From: Vibrio crassostreae
GTDB lineage: Bacteria > Pseudomonadota > Gammaproteobacteria > Enterobacterales > Vibrionaceae
Assembly: GCF_024347415.1 (NCBI RefSeq)
Contig: NZ_AP025477.1
Coordinates: 62,001 to 126,000, forward strand
Length of the DNA: 64,000 nt
Direction: 5' to 3'
Shown: piece after piece, positions 42,747 to 51,826 of the stretch
How the letters are laid out: each line of letters begins with the position of its first letter
How positions within the stretch are numbered: position 1 is the stretch's first letter
The notes under the pieces: model-generated
What the model saw: the letters and a program-made list of their open reading frames with translations, nothing else
Database searches by the model: none
Told to the model about the DNA's origin: nothing
Program-made: the position numbers and the translations under genes

Positions 42747-43763
42747 TTACAAAGGCATTACTCGGTTACGTCCCAGTGATTTTGCTTCGTAAAGCAGCTT
42801 ATCGGCTCTTTCGATCAGCGATTGCGCTGACTCTCCGGGTTCAAGTTCAGCTACACCAAACGATGCGGTGATACTACCGACTTGTTCACCACTGCGACGG
42901 TCTTTAATCGACAGCTTCTCTAGAGAGCGTCTATTAGTATCCGCGAGTTGGCGAGCAATACGTAAAGACTTATTAGGTACAATGAGTGCGAACTCTTCAC
43001 CGCCAAATCGATAGGCAGAAATACCTTCTCGACAACTTAGCTTCAGCTTGCGAGCAATCCCTTTAAGAACCATATCGCCAAACAAGTGGCCATAAGTGTC
43101 GTTGAAGTTTTTAAAGTGATCGATATCAAGAAGGATCAAACATAGAGATTGTTTCGCTTCACACAAGGTTTCTATATCACGGTCAAAAGAGCGACGGTTA
43201 TAGAGTGTCGTTGTGCTGTCAAAGAGCGCATCTTTCTGAACTTCCACCAACTGGGTTTTAAGCTTGGTAATTTCTGATGTAGCAGAGTTCAGCTGAGAGT
43301 TTAGAAACTGAGTAGAGTGACGAATATGACGAGACTCAGAAACTAGCTGACGAACCAAAGACATGACTTCGTCGATCGATAAACTTTCATTATCAACACG
43401 AGCTAAATCTTCGAAGCTTTTATCTATCATTTCCGAAAAAGCAGAGGTGTCGGTCAGTGTGTCGTTCATCGAGTTAGAAACTTCGGAAACTAACAACTCC
43501 AAATTAGCGCGAAGGTCGTTGATATTGGTTTCGGATTTACTCGCAACATAATTGTTGTAAAGCTGTTCACCAACAGCTGGAGGGCAAATGCCGTAGTGTT
43601 CTAAAACACCATCCATATCTTTAGTTAGCTGCGGGATAGCATTATCGACATAGGTGTACCAAAGTGCGTAATTTGCAGGTGTGGTGGACACCCTATTCTT
43701 CATCATAAGAGGTACCGCTTTTTTTAGATTAGCGGTGGATTTCTGGAATTCGTCTTTTTTCAT
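42747..43763 (-). CDS. soluble diguanylate cyclase (GGEEF)
   Basis: 338 residues from ATG 43763 (open frame seven residues longer). The N-terminal half is helical with a conserved-looking TTPANYALWYTYVDN and a coiled coil (about 150-190). The GGDEF domain reads FGGEEF with LLDIDHFKNFNDTYGH; the active-site variant GGEEF is functional. The inhibitory site is degenerate (REGI rather than RxxD), so it may escape feedback. No membrane part. Makes c-di-GMP; cytoplasmic. Confidence 0.9.
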   Translation of the reverse strand: MKKDEFQKSTANLKKAVPLMMKNRVSTTPANYALWYTYVDNAIPQLTKDMDGVLEHYGICPPAVGEQLYNNYVASKSETNINDLRANLELLVSEVSNSMNDTLTDTSAFSEMIDKSFEDLARVDNESLSIDEVMSLVRQLVSESRHIRHSTQFLNSQLNSATSEITKLKTQLVEVQKDALFDSTTTLYNRRSFDRDIETLCEAKQSLCLILLDIDHFKNFNDTYGHLFGDMVLKGIARKLKLSCREGISAYRFGGEEFALIVPNKSLRIARQLADTNRRSLEKLSIKDRRSGEQVGSITASFGVAELEPGESAQSLIERADKLLYEAKSLGRNRVMPL

Positions 43764-44162
43764 TATTGTTACTGCAGATACCAAACTAACTCAAGCCACT
43801 TGTCGACAAGGTTAGCGGATTTCGCAGGTCTTTGCTTTAAAAATTATATGATTAATGGATGAGGATTGGATAAATAACTCATTTTTATTATGAATATCGA
43901 TTGCGCATTGATAAATGGAATCTAATAGATTGTTCTTTAATCATATTTTTAGTTATTCACCATGGGACATAGGCTGAATTTTTTATCAAAGCCTTTGGCA
44001 AAAGGTGGACTCAGTGACCTTAAAGTGGTTTGTTATGTAGCGAAGTAAATTGACGGTAGAGCTTGAATTGGGAGAACTTTGATTTAGAGGACTTGCGCTG
44101 ATAAGAGTGAAACGAGTGAAGCTTTGTATACAGAAGGGAGGTGGAAATATTTATAAGCAGAT
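43764..44162. other. intergenic region
   Basis: About 400 bp upstream of the GGEEF cyclase and downstream of the cold-shock gene. No gene is supported. AT-rich; contains the likely cyclase promoter next to 43763. Confidence 0.5.
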
Positions 44163-44193
44163 ACAAAAAAGCGCCGATAAAAATCAGCGCTTT
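44163..44193 (-). terminator. intrinsic terminator of the cold-shock gene
   Basis: On the minus strand AAAGCGCtGAT / ATCgGCGCTTTTTT, 26 nt past the stop. Confidence 0.8.
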
Positions 44194-44218
44194 AAAATTC
44201 TTTTTAGCTAAAAGCTAA

Positions 44219-44431
44219 TTATTGAGCAACAACGTTTGCTGCTTGTAGGCCTTTTTGACCGTTTTCAACTTCGAAAGAAACCTTTTGGCCTTCTTTCAGA
44301 GTTTTGAAGCCTTCAGAAGCGATTGCACGGAAGTGTACGAATACGTCAGCACCGCCGTTGTCTTGAGAAATGAAACCGAAACCTTTCTCTTCGTTAAACC
44401 ATTTTACAGTGCCAGTATTTGTGTTAGACAT
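44219..44431 (-). CDS. cold-shock domain protein (CspA family)
   Basis: 70 residues from ATG 44431, with AAGGGAC 6 nt upstream. A single cold-shock domain with both RNA-binding motifs: KGFGFI (RNP1) and VFVHF (RNP2). Single-stranded RNA/DNA chaperone. The 5' leader of over 100 nt is AT-rich and could be the usual cold-responsive leader. Frame extends six residues upstream (44449) without a ribosome site. Small, likely highly expressed. Confidence 0.95.
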   Translation of the reverse strand: MSNTNTGTVKWFNEEKGFGFISQDNGGADVFVHFRAIASEGFKTLKEGQKVSFEVENGQKGLQAANVVAQ

Positions 44432-44742
44432 AATTTGTCCCTTATTCATAAATTTTCTAAATTGTTGATTGCATTACTGCAATGCGCTGATAATTGAATT
44501 ATTTAATATTGCTAAGAAATAAGGAAAAACTACTTACAAAAACGGGTAACGATTTTACATGTCATTTTTTACTATTCATCTAACTTAAATAACTCCGGCT
44601 AACAGAGCGAGTGCATGTTAACACAGTCTTTCCGGTTGTACACTCATTGATTGAGAAATCAGCGAGTTTTTTTGTCATGTTGTGCTTGTTAACAAAAATC
44701 ACCTAGAACAGCTGATAGTTTTATAAAATTACACGCTGTGAC

Positions 44743-44774
44743 AAAATGAAAAGGAAGCCTAAGCTTCCTTTTCA
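44743..44774. terminator. terminator downstream of codA
   Basis: Perfect 13-bp palindrome arms ATGAAAAGGAAGC / GCTTCCTTTTCAT with a 4-nt loop; on the minus strand it is followed by TTTTG, 20 nt past the codA stop. Confidence 0.8.
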
Positions 44775-44792
44775 TGATTAGTATAGACGATA

Positions 44793-46070
44793 TTAACGCT
44801 TGAAGTTGATATCTTCAGTCTGATCTAAGTTAATTTTTGTTTTCGCTGGCTGAGTCTCTGCAATCACCTTACCGTGGCGCACTGAATACTGCACGGGTAC
44901 TTGGCGACGCACTGCATCAAAGCCATTGTCAGCAGGAAGAATCAGTAGGCTACCTGGCTTACCTTCTTCGATACCGAAGTTGTCTTGGATGTTCAATGTG
45001 CGAGCAGAGTTTTTGCTGATCAGATCAAGCGAGTTGTTGATTTGGTCGTAGCCCATAACCTGTGTTACGTGCAGTCCCATGTGCAGAACTTGAAGCATGT
45101 TCGCTGTACCCAGTGGGTACCACGGGTCAAACACATCATCGTGGCCAAAACAAACGTTGATGTTTGCTGCTAGCATCTCTTTCACACGAGTCACGCCACG
45201 ACGTTTCGGGTAATCGTCAAAACGGCCTTGTAAGTGAATGTTCACTAACGGGTTTGCTACGAAGTTGATACCAGACATCTTCAATAGACGGAACAAGCGA
45301 GAAGCGTAAGCACCGTTGTAAGAACCCATCGCAGTCGTGTGGCTTGCTGTTACCTTCTCACCCATCTCAAATTTATGAGCAAGGGCTGCGAGTGTTTCAA
45401 CAAAGCGAGACTGTTCGTCGTCGATTTCATCACAGTGAACGTCGATGAGACAGTCGTATTTACGTGCAAGTTCAAATACGTAATGCAGAGATTCAACACC
45501 GTATTCACGGGTGAACTCAAAGTGTGGGATAGCACCGATAACGTCAGCGCCGATCTTCACTGCTTCTTCAAGCAACTCTTTGCCGTTCGGGTATGAAAGA
45601 ATGCCTTCTTGAGGGAATGCGACGATCTGAATGTTGACCCACTCTTTCATCTCTTCACGAACTTCAACCATCGCTCTTAACGCAACTAACGTTGGATCAG
45701 ATACGTCAACGTGAGTACGCACGTGTTGAACACCGTTAGCGATCTGCCATTTCAGTGTTTGCTTCGCACGCGATTTTACGTCTTCAATTGATAGCAGTTC
45801 TTTACGCTCAGCCCAACGCTCAATACCTTCAAACAAAGTGCCAGAGATATTCCAGTTAGGCTCACCAGCGGTTTGAGTGGTATCTAGGTGAATGTGCGGT
45901 TCACAGAACGGTGTAACTGCAATGCCACCTTCAGCATCAAGGATGTCACCTTGATGATTGATTTGTGCGTCATTATCGAGAATGCGAGAAAATTGACCAT
46001 TTTCAATCAGAATCTGTTTCAAGCCCTCTTGGTCTTGAAGTTTCGCGTTCTTGATTAATAAGGTTGTCAT
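44793..46070 (-). CDS. codA: cytosine deaminase
   Basis: 425 residues. Amidohydrolase fold of the CodA type: HxH metal site in EPHIHLDTT, later [15 protein letters not shown] and the metal Asp in [10 protein letters not shown]. Converts cytosine to uracil and ammonia; also acts on some cytosine analogues. Follows codB by nine bases in the same direction, so codBA is one operon for cytosine salvage, preceded by PurR-like boxes at 47369 and 47509. Confidence 0.93.
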   Translation of the reverse strand: MTTLLIKNAKLQDQEGLKQILIENGQFSRILDNDAQINHQGDILDAEGGIAVTPFCEPHIHLDTTQTAGEPNWNISGTLFEGIERWAERKELLSIEDVKSRAKQTLKWQIANGVQHVRTHVDVSDPTLVALRAMVEVREEMKEWVNIQIVAFPQEGILSYPNGKELLEEAVKIGADVIGAIPHFEFTREYGVESLHYVFELARKYDCLIDVHCDEIDDEQSRFVETLAALAHKFEMGEKVTASHTTAMGSYNGAYASRLFRLLKMSGINFVANPLVNIHLQGRFDDYPKRRGVTRVKEMLAANINVCFGHDDVFDPWYPLGTANMLQVLHMGLHVTQVMGYDQINNSLDLISKNSARTLNIQDNFGIEEGKPGSLLILPADNGFDAVRRQVPVQYSVRHGKVIAETQPAKTKINLDQTEDINFKR

Positions 46071-46079
46071 AGTGTGTCC

Positions 46080-47318
46080 TTAAGCGGCCTGAGATTTCAG
46101 AGCTTTTTTGTTCAATAGAGGATTAAGCACGAGGTAACTGATTGCACCACCTAACACTGCGTTCAAAGGAACAACGCCAGGAAGGAAGTGACCAGCGGCT
46201 ACGCCTGTTGCTACCGCGATAATGCCAGCCCAATTAACGGTTTGGAACTCTGCATTTGCAAAATCTTTGTAACGTTTACGGTTTGCGAAGAAGTCAGCGA
46301 TGATTACGCCACCAATTGGTGGAATCGCCAACGATAGGAAGGTTAACCAACCTACGAAGTTGTTGTACAACCAAAGCGCGAAAATCGTACCGATGATGCC
46401 GTTAATGATAGACATTGTAGTACTTGAGCGACCAGTAATGTTAGATAGACCAAGGCCAGATGCATAAAGTGCGTTTTCATTGGTTGTCCAGATGTTCAAG
46501 CCAAGCACGATGATCGCTGGAAGCAGTAGTCCTTGTGCAATCATCACATCTGAAATGTCTGATTGGCCTGTCGCTGCTGCGCCGGCTGCGCCGAAGATAA
46601 ACATCAGCGAGTTACCGATGAAGAATGCAACCATAGTAATCAATACTGCGCTTGCTGGCTTTTTACCAAAGCGAACAAAATCGGCCGTTAGCGTACCCGC
46701 ACTAACAAATGAACCTACAACCATTGCTAAGGCCATTGAAAAGTCCATTGGAGTTTCTGGCTCAATCAGTTGTAGCTGTTCTAGTCCGCCAACGCTGTCT
46801 ACCGCAGTCAACACTGAGTAACCACCTAGAATAGCAATCGCTGGAACAGCAATCGCTGAAAGCACCATTAGCGCTTTAATACCGAAGTACACCGTACCCG
46901 TCATCAAAAGACCTGACACAATAATCAAAGTGTTGGTATCAATGCCTGTGGCTTTCTGTACCGGAATTGCGAACATTGCTACACCGACGCCAAACCAACC
47001 TACTTGTGTACCACCAAGTAGAGCAGAAGGAAGCCATGAGCCTTTTGTACCGAAAGAGAAACGAGCTAGGAGGTGAGTGGAGAGGCCAGTAGATGAGCCG
47101 ATGTAGCCAAGAAAAGAAGTGTAAATACCAAGAATTAGGTTACCGATGAGAACGGCGAGGAAGAAATCATTGAATGAGAGGCCTGTCCCGAGTGAACCAC
47201 CTGTCCACATACTTGCAGAGAAGAAAGTGAGTCCAAGCATTACCATGGTGAGTGAAGCGACTCCTTTCCTAGCCGATGTAGGAACCGGCCCTAGACTGTA
47301 GTTATTATCAGCAGCCAT
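46080..47318 (-). CDS. codB: cytosine permease
   Basis: 412 residues, about 12 membrane helices, NCS1 family. Family marks: YSLGPVPTSARKGVASLTMVMLG at the start, GGTQVGWFGVGVAMFA, and TTNENALYASGLGLSNITG. A perfect GGAGGT ribosome site precedes the ATG. Imports cytosine for CodA. First gene of codBA; PurR-like boxes lie in the 310-bp leader region. Confidence 0.93.
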   Translation of the reverse strand: MAADNNYSLGPVPTSARKGVASLTMVMLGLTFFSASMWTGGSLGTGLSFNDFFLAVLIGNLILGIYTSFLGYIGSSTGLSTHLLARFSFGTKGSWLPSALLGGTQVGWFGVGVAMFAIPVQKATGIDTNTLIIVSGLLMTGTVYFGIKALMVLSAIAVPAIAILGGYSVLTAVDSVGGLEQLQLIEPETPMDFSMALAMVVGSFVSAGTLTADFVRFGKKPASAVLITMVAFFIGNSLMFIFGAAGAAATGQSDISDVMIAQGLLLPAIIVLGLNIWTTNENALYASGLGLSNITGRSSTTMSIINGIIGTIFALWLYNNFVGWLTFLSLAIPPIGGVIIADFFANRKRYKDFANAEFQTVNWAGIIAVATGVAAGHFLPGVVPLNAVLGGAISYLVLNPLLNKKALKSQAA

Positions 47319-47368
47319 TTTTTACCTCCGCAAATGATCAAAATTAAAATTAACGGTCGCCGTATTGC

Positions 47369-47384
47369 AGGCAAACGTGCGCAT
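47369..47384. promoter_or_regulatory. PurR-like operator upstream of codB
   Basis: AGGCAAACGTGCGCAT matches the PurR consensus at 12 of 16 positions, 51 bp upstream of the codB start. E. coli codBA is known to be repressed by PurR. Confidence 0.6.
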
Positions 47385-47508
47385 TATGGTGATATAAATC
47401 ACATAGTCAATGCTAATTTTGTCAATAAAGGCGCTTGAGAATCAGTTATCATTTTAAATGCCTTGTAAAACATAGGGTTATTTTCTCCATTTATTTCATG
47501 AAAATAAA

Positions 47509-47524
47509 TAGAAAACGTTTTCCA
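47509..47524. promoter_or_regulatory. second PurR/LacI-type palindrome upstream of codB
   Basis: TAGAAAACGTTTTCCA holds a perfect GAAAACGTTTTC palindrome with the central CG of LacI-family operators; 10 of 16 match PurR. It lies about 190 bp upstream of the start, so it may be a distal site or another LacI-family site. Confidence 0.4.
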
Positions 47525-47630
47525 TAGCGTGTTGGGTATCTGCTATCGATAGTTGGCTATGAATGTTGATTGTTATGCGATTGAATGGGTGTCTGTATCG
47601 AGAGGTGGGCGGTTAGCCAAACGGCAGGCA

Positions 47631-47740
47631 AAAAAATAGCCAATCGCAATAACCGCAATTGGCTTATATATTTTGTGAACAAGAATAAGGTTCACTAACA
47701 ACGTCAGTTGGCTAGGTGACCCTCGGCTTAAGAAGGGTCG
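47631..47740 (-). ncRNA. qrr: Qrr quorum-regulatory small RNA (copy 2)
   Basis: About 110 nt, minus strand, predicted start 47740 (CGACCC; the first base mismatches the stem, unlike copy 1). From GACCC through GTGAACC, about 50 nt, it is identical to copy 1, including the whole mRNA-pairing core and the 5' hairpin loop. Terminator GCCAATTGC / TGCGATTGGC plus T-run at 47630-47636. It has its own sigma-54 promoter and LuxO site. The same orientation as codB, ending 313 bp upstream of it. The terminator stem differs from copy 1, so it is an old duplicate rather than a recent copy. Confidence 0.93.
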
Positions 47741-47750
47741 ATTTATACAT

Positions 47751-47766
47751 TGCAGGTAGCGTGCCA
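47751..47766 (-). promoter_or_regulatory. sigma-54 promoter of the second qrr gene
   Basis: On the minus strand TGGCACG-CTAC-CTGCA, a perfect -24 element with GG and GC 10 nt apart; start predicted at 47740. Confidence 0.88.
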
Positions 47767-47862
47767 ACTTTTAAAACCTCGAATATAGGCTGTTTAATAG
47801 CAATTTGGTGCGTATTTGGGTGTTTTATTCGCGTTTTAGAATTATCCTGTCGCATTATGCAA

Positions 47863-47875
47863 TTGCGATTTGCAA
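47863..47875. promoter_or_regulatory. LuxO-type site for the second qrr gene
   Basis: TTGCGATTTGCAA, one mismatch from TTGCA-N3-TGCAA, about 100 bp upstream of the -24 element; an overlapping ATGCAATTGC lies beside it. Confidence 0.65.
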
Positions 47876-47922
47876 TTTGATGATAGTGTTGGGTGATCTA
47901 GGTGTTGATGATCTAGTGTCGC

Positions 47923-47950
47923 GATGAGATGAGATGAGATGAGATGAGAT
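47923..47950. repeat. pentanucleotide repeat (GATGA)5
   Basis: Five perfect GATGA units and a partial sixth, about 50 bp beyond the LuxO site of qrr copy 2. Slippage-prone; non-coding. Confidence 0.8.
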
Positions 47951-48043
47951 AAGAAGAAAGGCGAGCACAACGTGTCTCTGAGTTCTTTGCCTTCTATGGA
48001 CTCTTCCTACGCCTAAAAATATGGAATTTTAAGCAAGCAACCC

Positions 48044-48077
48044 AAAAAGCCCGTGCGATCTGAAATCGCACGGGTTT
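48044..48077 (-). terminator. terminator of the HlyD-like gene
   Basis: CCCGTGCGAT / ATCGCACGGG perfect 10-bp stem, 5-nt loop, followed by CTTTTTGG on the minus strand; 28 nt past the stop. Confidence 0.88.
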
Positions 48078-48102
48078 AGTCTTGTTTTGTTTATCAGGCG
48101 TA

Positions 48103-49326
48103 TTAGATAGAGTAGAAGAAGTACAGCTGAGACTTCATTCTAATGATGATCCCGCGTATTACATCTAGGAACGCCATGAAGCTAATCGGTTTCTCACCAC
48201 TTACCCACGCTAACCCGACAGAACCAACAGGAATATCGTAGCCTTCTGTTTCATCGATCTTTAAACGTACAAAGTGGTGCTTGTTCTGAAGGTTTCGACC
48301 TGTGGTGACACGCACCTGTTCATCGATACCGAGCAAGCTCGCCTGTGCTTCACCCGTCGCCTCAACAATACCTTCTACGGTTGCCGAGAATATCTTGCCA
48401 GGGTAAACCGCCGTCGCAAATTCTGCTGGTTGGCCGACCTTAATATTACGAATCGCTTGGTGGTTAACTCGCATTAGCACGTACTTCTCTTCGGTGTACA
48501 TTTGAATACGAGGCATCATTGAAACGCGCTGACCTTCACGAAGAATAAAGTTCGTTACAAAGCCGTCAGTCGGTGCCGTGACTTTGGTGCTGTTAAGATC
48601 CCATTGTGCTTGAGCCAAGGTTGCTTTCGCTGAATCCACTTCTGTTTGTTGTTTACTAACGTTAGTTTCGGCTTTGTGAATGTCGAGTTTCGCGTTTTCT
48701 GCATCGACTTCTTTCTTGCTCAGTTGAGATTCTAACGTAGTCAAATTGTGAGTCGCCAAATCTACCTTTGCCGTTTGTTGGTCGATGTCAGTTTCAGTGA
48801 TTGTGTGTTGTACGACACTGTTTTGCTTCTGGTAACGATCAAGCGTTTTTGATTGCAGTACTAAGTCTGTTTTCGCTGACTCAATTTGTGCAATTGAAGC
48901 TTTGATGTCTTCTAGCGCTGAGCGATAGCTAACTTTAGCAATGCTCACTTCTTGGCGAGCCGTGTCTAAAGCGACCTTTGCTGACTCAAGTTGAACACTT
49001 GCTTTGTCTCTTGCAATCACATATTTGGTGTCGTCAATCTCATAGATCAGTTGTCCTTCTGTCACATCTTGGTTGGGATGGATATGGACTTTCGTTGTTT
49101 TACCCGACACATTGGTTGAGTCTGGACGCAATTGAATGTGCGGAGACTGAACAACCGAACCGCCCGATAAATCCATCGGAGTAAAGTTGAGTAGGCCGAC
49201 CCACACAAACAATAGCCAAGATGTACCACCTAGGTACGCGAATGCTTTGGTGCCTTTGTTCCAAGGCATACCAATAAGTCTGAGTAAATAAATGAACAGT
49301 GCCCAAATTGCTAAGCCTTCTAACAT
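48103..49326 (-). CDS. HlyD-family membrane-fusion protein (YiaV-like)
   Basis: 407 residues. Two N-terminal membrane helices (about 5-20 and 30-50), then a biotinyl-lipoyl-like region (KTTKVHIHPNQDVTEGQLIYEID ... KVTAPTDGFVTNFILREGQ) split by a long coiled-coil hairpin (about 105-245) and a beta-barrel end. A periplasmic adaptor for export; the exporter is not in the window. The two-helix anchor and its pairing with a DUF3302-like gene match the E. coli YiaV/YiaW pair, which functions in envelope or dye tolerance. Overlaps the upstream gene by 7 nt. Confidence 0.87.
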   Translation of the reverse strand: MLEGLAIWALFIYLLRLIGMPWNKGTKAFAYLGGTSWLLFVWVGLLNFTPMDLSGGSVVQSPHIQLRPDSTNVSGKTTKVHIHPNQDVTEGQLIYEIDDTKYVIARDKASVQLESAKVALDTARQEVSIAKVSYRSALEDIKASIAQIESAKTDLVLQSKTLDRYQKQNSVVQHTITETDIDQQTAKVDLATHNLTTLESQLSKKEVDAENAKLDIHKAETNVSKQQTEVDSAKATLAQAQWDLNSTKVTAPTDGFVTNFILREGQRVSMMPRIQMYTEEKYVLMRVNHQAIRNIKVGQPAEFATAVYPGKIFSATVEGIVEATGEAQASLLGIDEQVRVTTGRNLQNKHHFVRLKIDETEGYDIPVGSVGLAWVSGEKPISFMAFLDVIRGIIIRMKSQLYFFYSI

Positions 49327-49670
49327 ACTTGGCTCTCCTCATCTTGCTTGTCGGTCGTTGCCTGTTCCTTCGGTGCTGCCGGAGATTTCCATGTATCTCT
49401 TAGGTTGATGATGGCTTTTTCCATATCAACAAATGCCAAGATTACAGCGAGTACCCATACCCAGTGCCATACGAAACCAATCCATGTTAATGCGGTAATC
49501 AAACCCAGCTGATGATGATCTTTACTGTGAGCTTTATTGATTGGTAATTCATGAACACGCCAGAACCCGTAACATGCTGCCGCGATGGTTGCGACCAACA
49601 CTACGCCAGCCACGACGTGTAGTGCAGTATCTGCACCTGTTCCGACAAATGGGACACTAAGTAAACTCAT
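49320..49670 (-). CDS. DUF3302-like inner-membrane protein (YiaW-like)
   Basis: 116 residues, two membrane helices (about 17-35 and 58-80) linked by a charged loop (RVHELPINKAHSKDHHQLG), then WIGFVWHWVWVLAVILAFVD and a short charged tail. The HELP-x-A-x4-H and aromatic second helix resemble DUF3302/YiaW. Its stop overlaps the start of the HlyD-like gene, so the two are one operon. The divergent AraC gene at 49803 is a candidate regulator. Assignment is from pattern memory, so moderate. Confidence 0.65.
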   Translation of the reverse strand: MSLLSVPFVGTGADTALHVVAGVVLVATIAAACYGFWRVHELPINKAHSKDHHQLGLITALTWIGFVWHWVWVLAVILAFVDMEKAIINLRDTWKSPAAPKEQATTDKQDEESQVC

Positions 49671-49802
49671 TGATAAACCCTAGGTTAAATTGAGCGCCGA
49701 GTGTGATTGATATCAGATTTAGAGGTTGAAAATTTACCAATTACTTTAATAATGGTGTCAATATGATTTGATCTGTAATAGTAACTTCTAGGTAGGGGGC
49801 TA

Positions 49803-50810
49803 ATGAACAACTGTAACTTCTTAAGAGCATTGGGTATTTTGGGTATTTATCAATACGCAATGACCAATAAGGCCGTGAATACCGAGCAATTAGGTATTCC
49901 TAAATCGGTGTTTAATAACCCGATGAACCTTATTCCCGTTAGTGAAGTGGACAAATGGTATGGTCTACTTGAAGAGCAAACTAATGATCCGGATATCATA
50001 TTGAAATTGGCTGATCGTGTAGATATTGAAAGATTAGGCCCGTTAACCAATTGGTTTTTTTCTGGTCACGATCTTGCGTCGACGATCCGCAGAGTCAACA
50101 TCGGACTGCATTGTTTACAGTCGGGTGCTTTCTTATACGGTGCTCAAGTCGGAACCATGATTAAATGGTGCTACGACAATCCCGCTTACACGGAAACGGG
50201 CAAAGTACATGACTCGATAAGAGTGGCCATTTTCATTATGAAGATTTTGCGCCGTTATTTAGGGGATGGTTTTAAACCCATGGCGGTATCAATTGCCGGC
50301 CATCGAGATAACGTTGATCTCTACCATGAGTATTTCGGTTGTACGATTCAATGGGGGCAACCTCGTACAGAGGTTTGGATACGGAGTGAGTTGAGGTTGT
50401 CTATTAATCAATCGCCAAGTGTAGGTAAAATGGGGCTGGCGATGAATTTTCACGACCTAGACAACTACCTCAATATGCCAGATGCCGGTGATGAACATAA
50501 GGTGACTTATGAGATGATCAACTACAGCCGCCATTTCGGTTTGCCGACTCTGCATAAAGTTTCTAGCCTTCTGGGGTTATCTGAGCAGCAGTTTCAGCGA
50601 CGTTTACACAAACGGGGTGTCAATTTTTCTACCATAATGGGTTATGCATTGAGTAATGTTGCGGTGGAATTGTTGAGTTATAAATTGCCCATTGAAGATG
50701 TCGCTAAACGCTTAGGCTATACCAATACTGCCAGCTTCAATCGAATGTTTAAGAAACATCGAGGTTTAACGCCAAAGCAATATGTCGAGAGGTTTTGGAC
50801 GGATCTATAG
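49803..50810 (+). CDS. AraC-family regulator with arabinose-binding-like N-domain
   Basis: 335 residues. The N-terminal ~220 residues match the all-alpha sensor domain typical of OruR/GbdR-like regulators (NFLRALGILGIYQYAM, IERLGPLTNWFFSGHDLASTIRRVN), and the C-terminus is a standard AraC DNA-binding domain (VSSLLGLSEQQFQRRLHKRG, VAKRLGYTNTASFNRMFKKHRGLTPKQY). The divergent neighbour is the DUF3302/HlyD pair (132 bp apart), and the urea transporter converges on it. Ligand unknown. Confidence 0.88.
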   Translation: MNNCNFLRALGILGIYQYAMTNKAVNTEQLGIPKSVFNNPMNLIPVSEVDKWYGLLEEQTNDPDIILKLADRVDIERLGPLTNWFFSGHDLASTIRRVNIGLHCLQSGAFLYGAQVGTMIKWCYDNPAYTETGKVHDSIRVAIFIMKILRRYLGDGFKPMAVSIAGHRDNVDLYHEYFGCTIQWGQPRTEVWIRSELRLSINQSPSVGKMGLAMNFHDLDNYLNMPDAGDEHKVTYEMINYSRHFGLPTLHKVSSLLGLSEQQFQRRLHKRGVNFSTIMGYALSNVAVELLSYKLPIEDVAKRLGYTNTASFNRMFKKHRGLTPKQYVERFWTDL

Positions 50811-50819
50811 TTTATGTTT

Positions 50820-51764
50820 TTAGGCTAGACTTCGTTTCTGTAACAAGCCTGATAAGTAAACCACAGCCCAAGTACTCAAAATGAAAGGCGCTGTTAATGG
50901 CAGCAGTGCCAAGGTGTGAAAGCCTAGGGTAATAAGGCAACTCAACAGCATGCCTAATAGGATTAGCGGCCAAGGAATTCGTGGATAGAGCACAAGTGCT
51001 AGAGTTGCAAGAATGGCGTTGTAGCCATACAGCCCTTGGGAGATTAATTCATTGTCAGCACCAATCAAAGAGCTAAATAGGGTACTGATTAACACCGCAA
51101 GCAGTATCCAAACAGCGTGCATGAAGCTGTTCAGTGCGATTGCGACCAAGATAACTAATCCGGAAAACTCATTATTGATAAAACTGACTTGGCTGATCCC
51201 TTTTAGCATGGTCACCACAAACGTTGGTAAGTAGTTTTTCACATCTGTACCGATATCAATGAGTGGCATCAACGCAATGCTTGATGTTGAAAATGCAGAA
51301 AGCTCGAAGGTTGATTGGACAACATAAATTCCCCAAGAGGTAATAACGAAGGCGCTGGTGTAACCGCGGTACTTTTTAAAGCTAAACACTATTTTAGCGA
51401 TTGGCACGGTGAGTAGGGCACCTAAGATTGTCACAGCCGCTAGTATTGGGGTGACCCCAAAGAAGTTACCAATGAACAAAGCGATCAGTGCGCCATTTAA
51501 CGCATACATACCACTGTTAAGATCATGAGTTGGTTTGTTGTTGGTGTTAATGCTGTAATGGGTATAGCGAGCTAATGTGTAGCAGCAGCTGGCACCGAGT
51601 AAAGTTAAACAAGCCAGTGGAATTGATTCAATAGAGATAGCTAGCAATAACAAAAGGGATGTTACAGCAGATGGTGTGAAATAGACTTGCCCAATACCAT
51701 TGAGCAAGCCTTGAAGTGGAAGAGTGTCCTTATTCGTGTTCATCATCTGGCGACAGAATTTCAT
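50820..51764 (-). CDS. urea transporter (UT family)
   Basis: 314 residues from ATG 51764; the open frame continues to 51842, overlapping the upstream gene, but those residues are not family-like. About ten membrane helices. Family marks: GLLNGIGQVYF, LNSGMYALNGALIALFIG, GLYGYNAILATLALVL and LPLTAPFILSTW. A urea channel/transporter; no urease genes are in the window, so urea may be an osmolyte or a nitrogen source handled elsewhere. Follows the PNPOx-like gene by 63 nt in the same direction. Confidence 0.85.
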   Translation of the reverse strand: MKFCRQMMNTNKDTLPLQGLLNGIGQVYFTPSAVTSLLLLLAISIESIPLACLTLLGASCCYTLARYTHYSINTNNKPTHDLNSGMYALNGALIALFIGNFFGVTPILAAVTILGALLTVPIAKIVFSFKKYRGYTSAFVITSWGIYVVQSTFELSAFSTSSIALMPLIDIGTDVKNYLPTFVVTMLKGISQVSFINNEFSGLVILVAIALNSFMHAVWILLAVLISTLFSSLIGADNELISQGLYGYNAILATLALVLYPRIPWPLILLGMLLSCLITLGFHTLALLPLTAPFILSTWAVVYLSGLLQKRSLA

Positions 51765-51826
51765 TATGCTAAATTTTTGATACGCCAGATTGTATACAAC
51801 TATTCTTGGTTGACCATCTTCGTGTG

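Noticed and set aside
47573..47767. 64-codon minus-strand frame
   Set aside because: Lies across qrr copy 2; the reading frame is a by-product of the RNA.
40150..47770. The 120-bp inverted pair read as insertion-sequence ends
   Set aside because: Sequence matches Qrr RNA with promoters and terminators, no transposase lies between, and copies differ outside the RNA.
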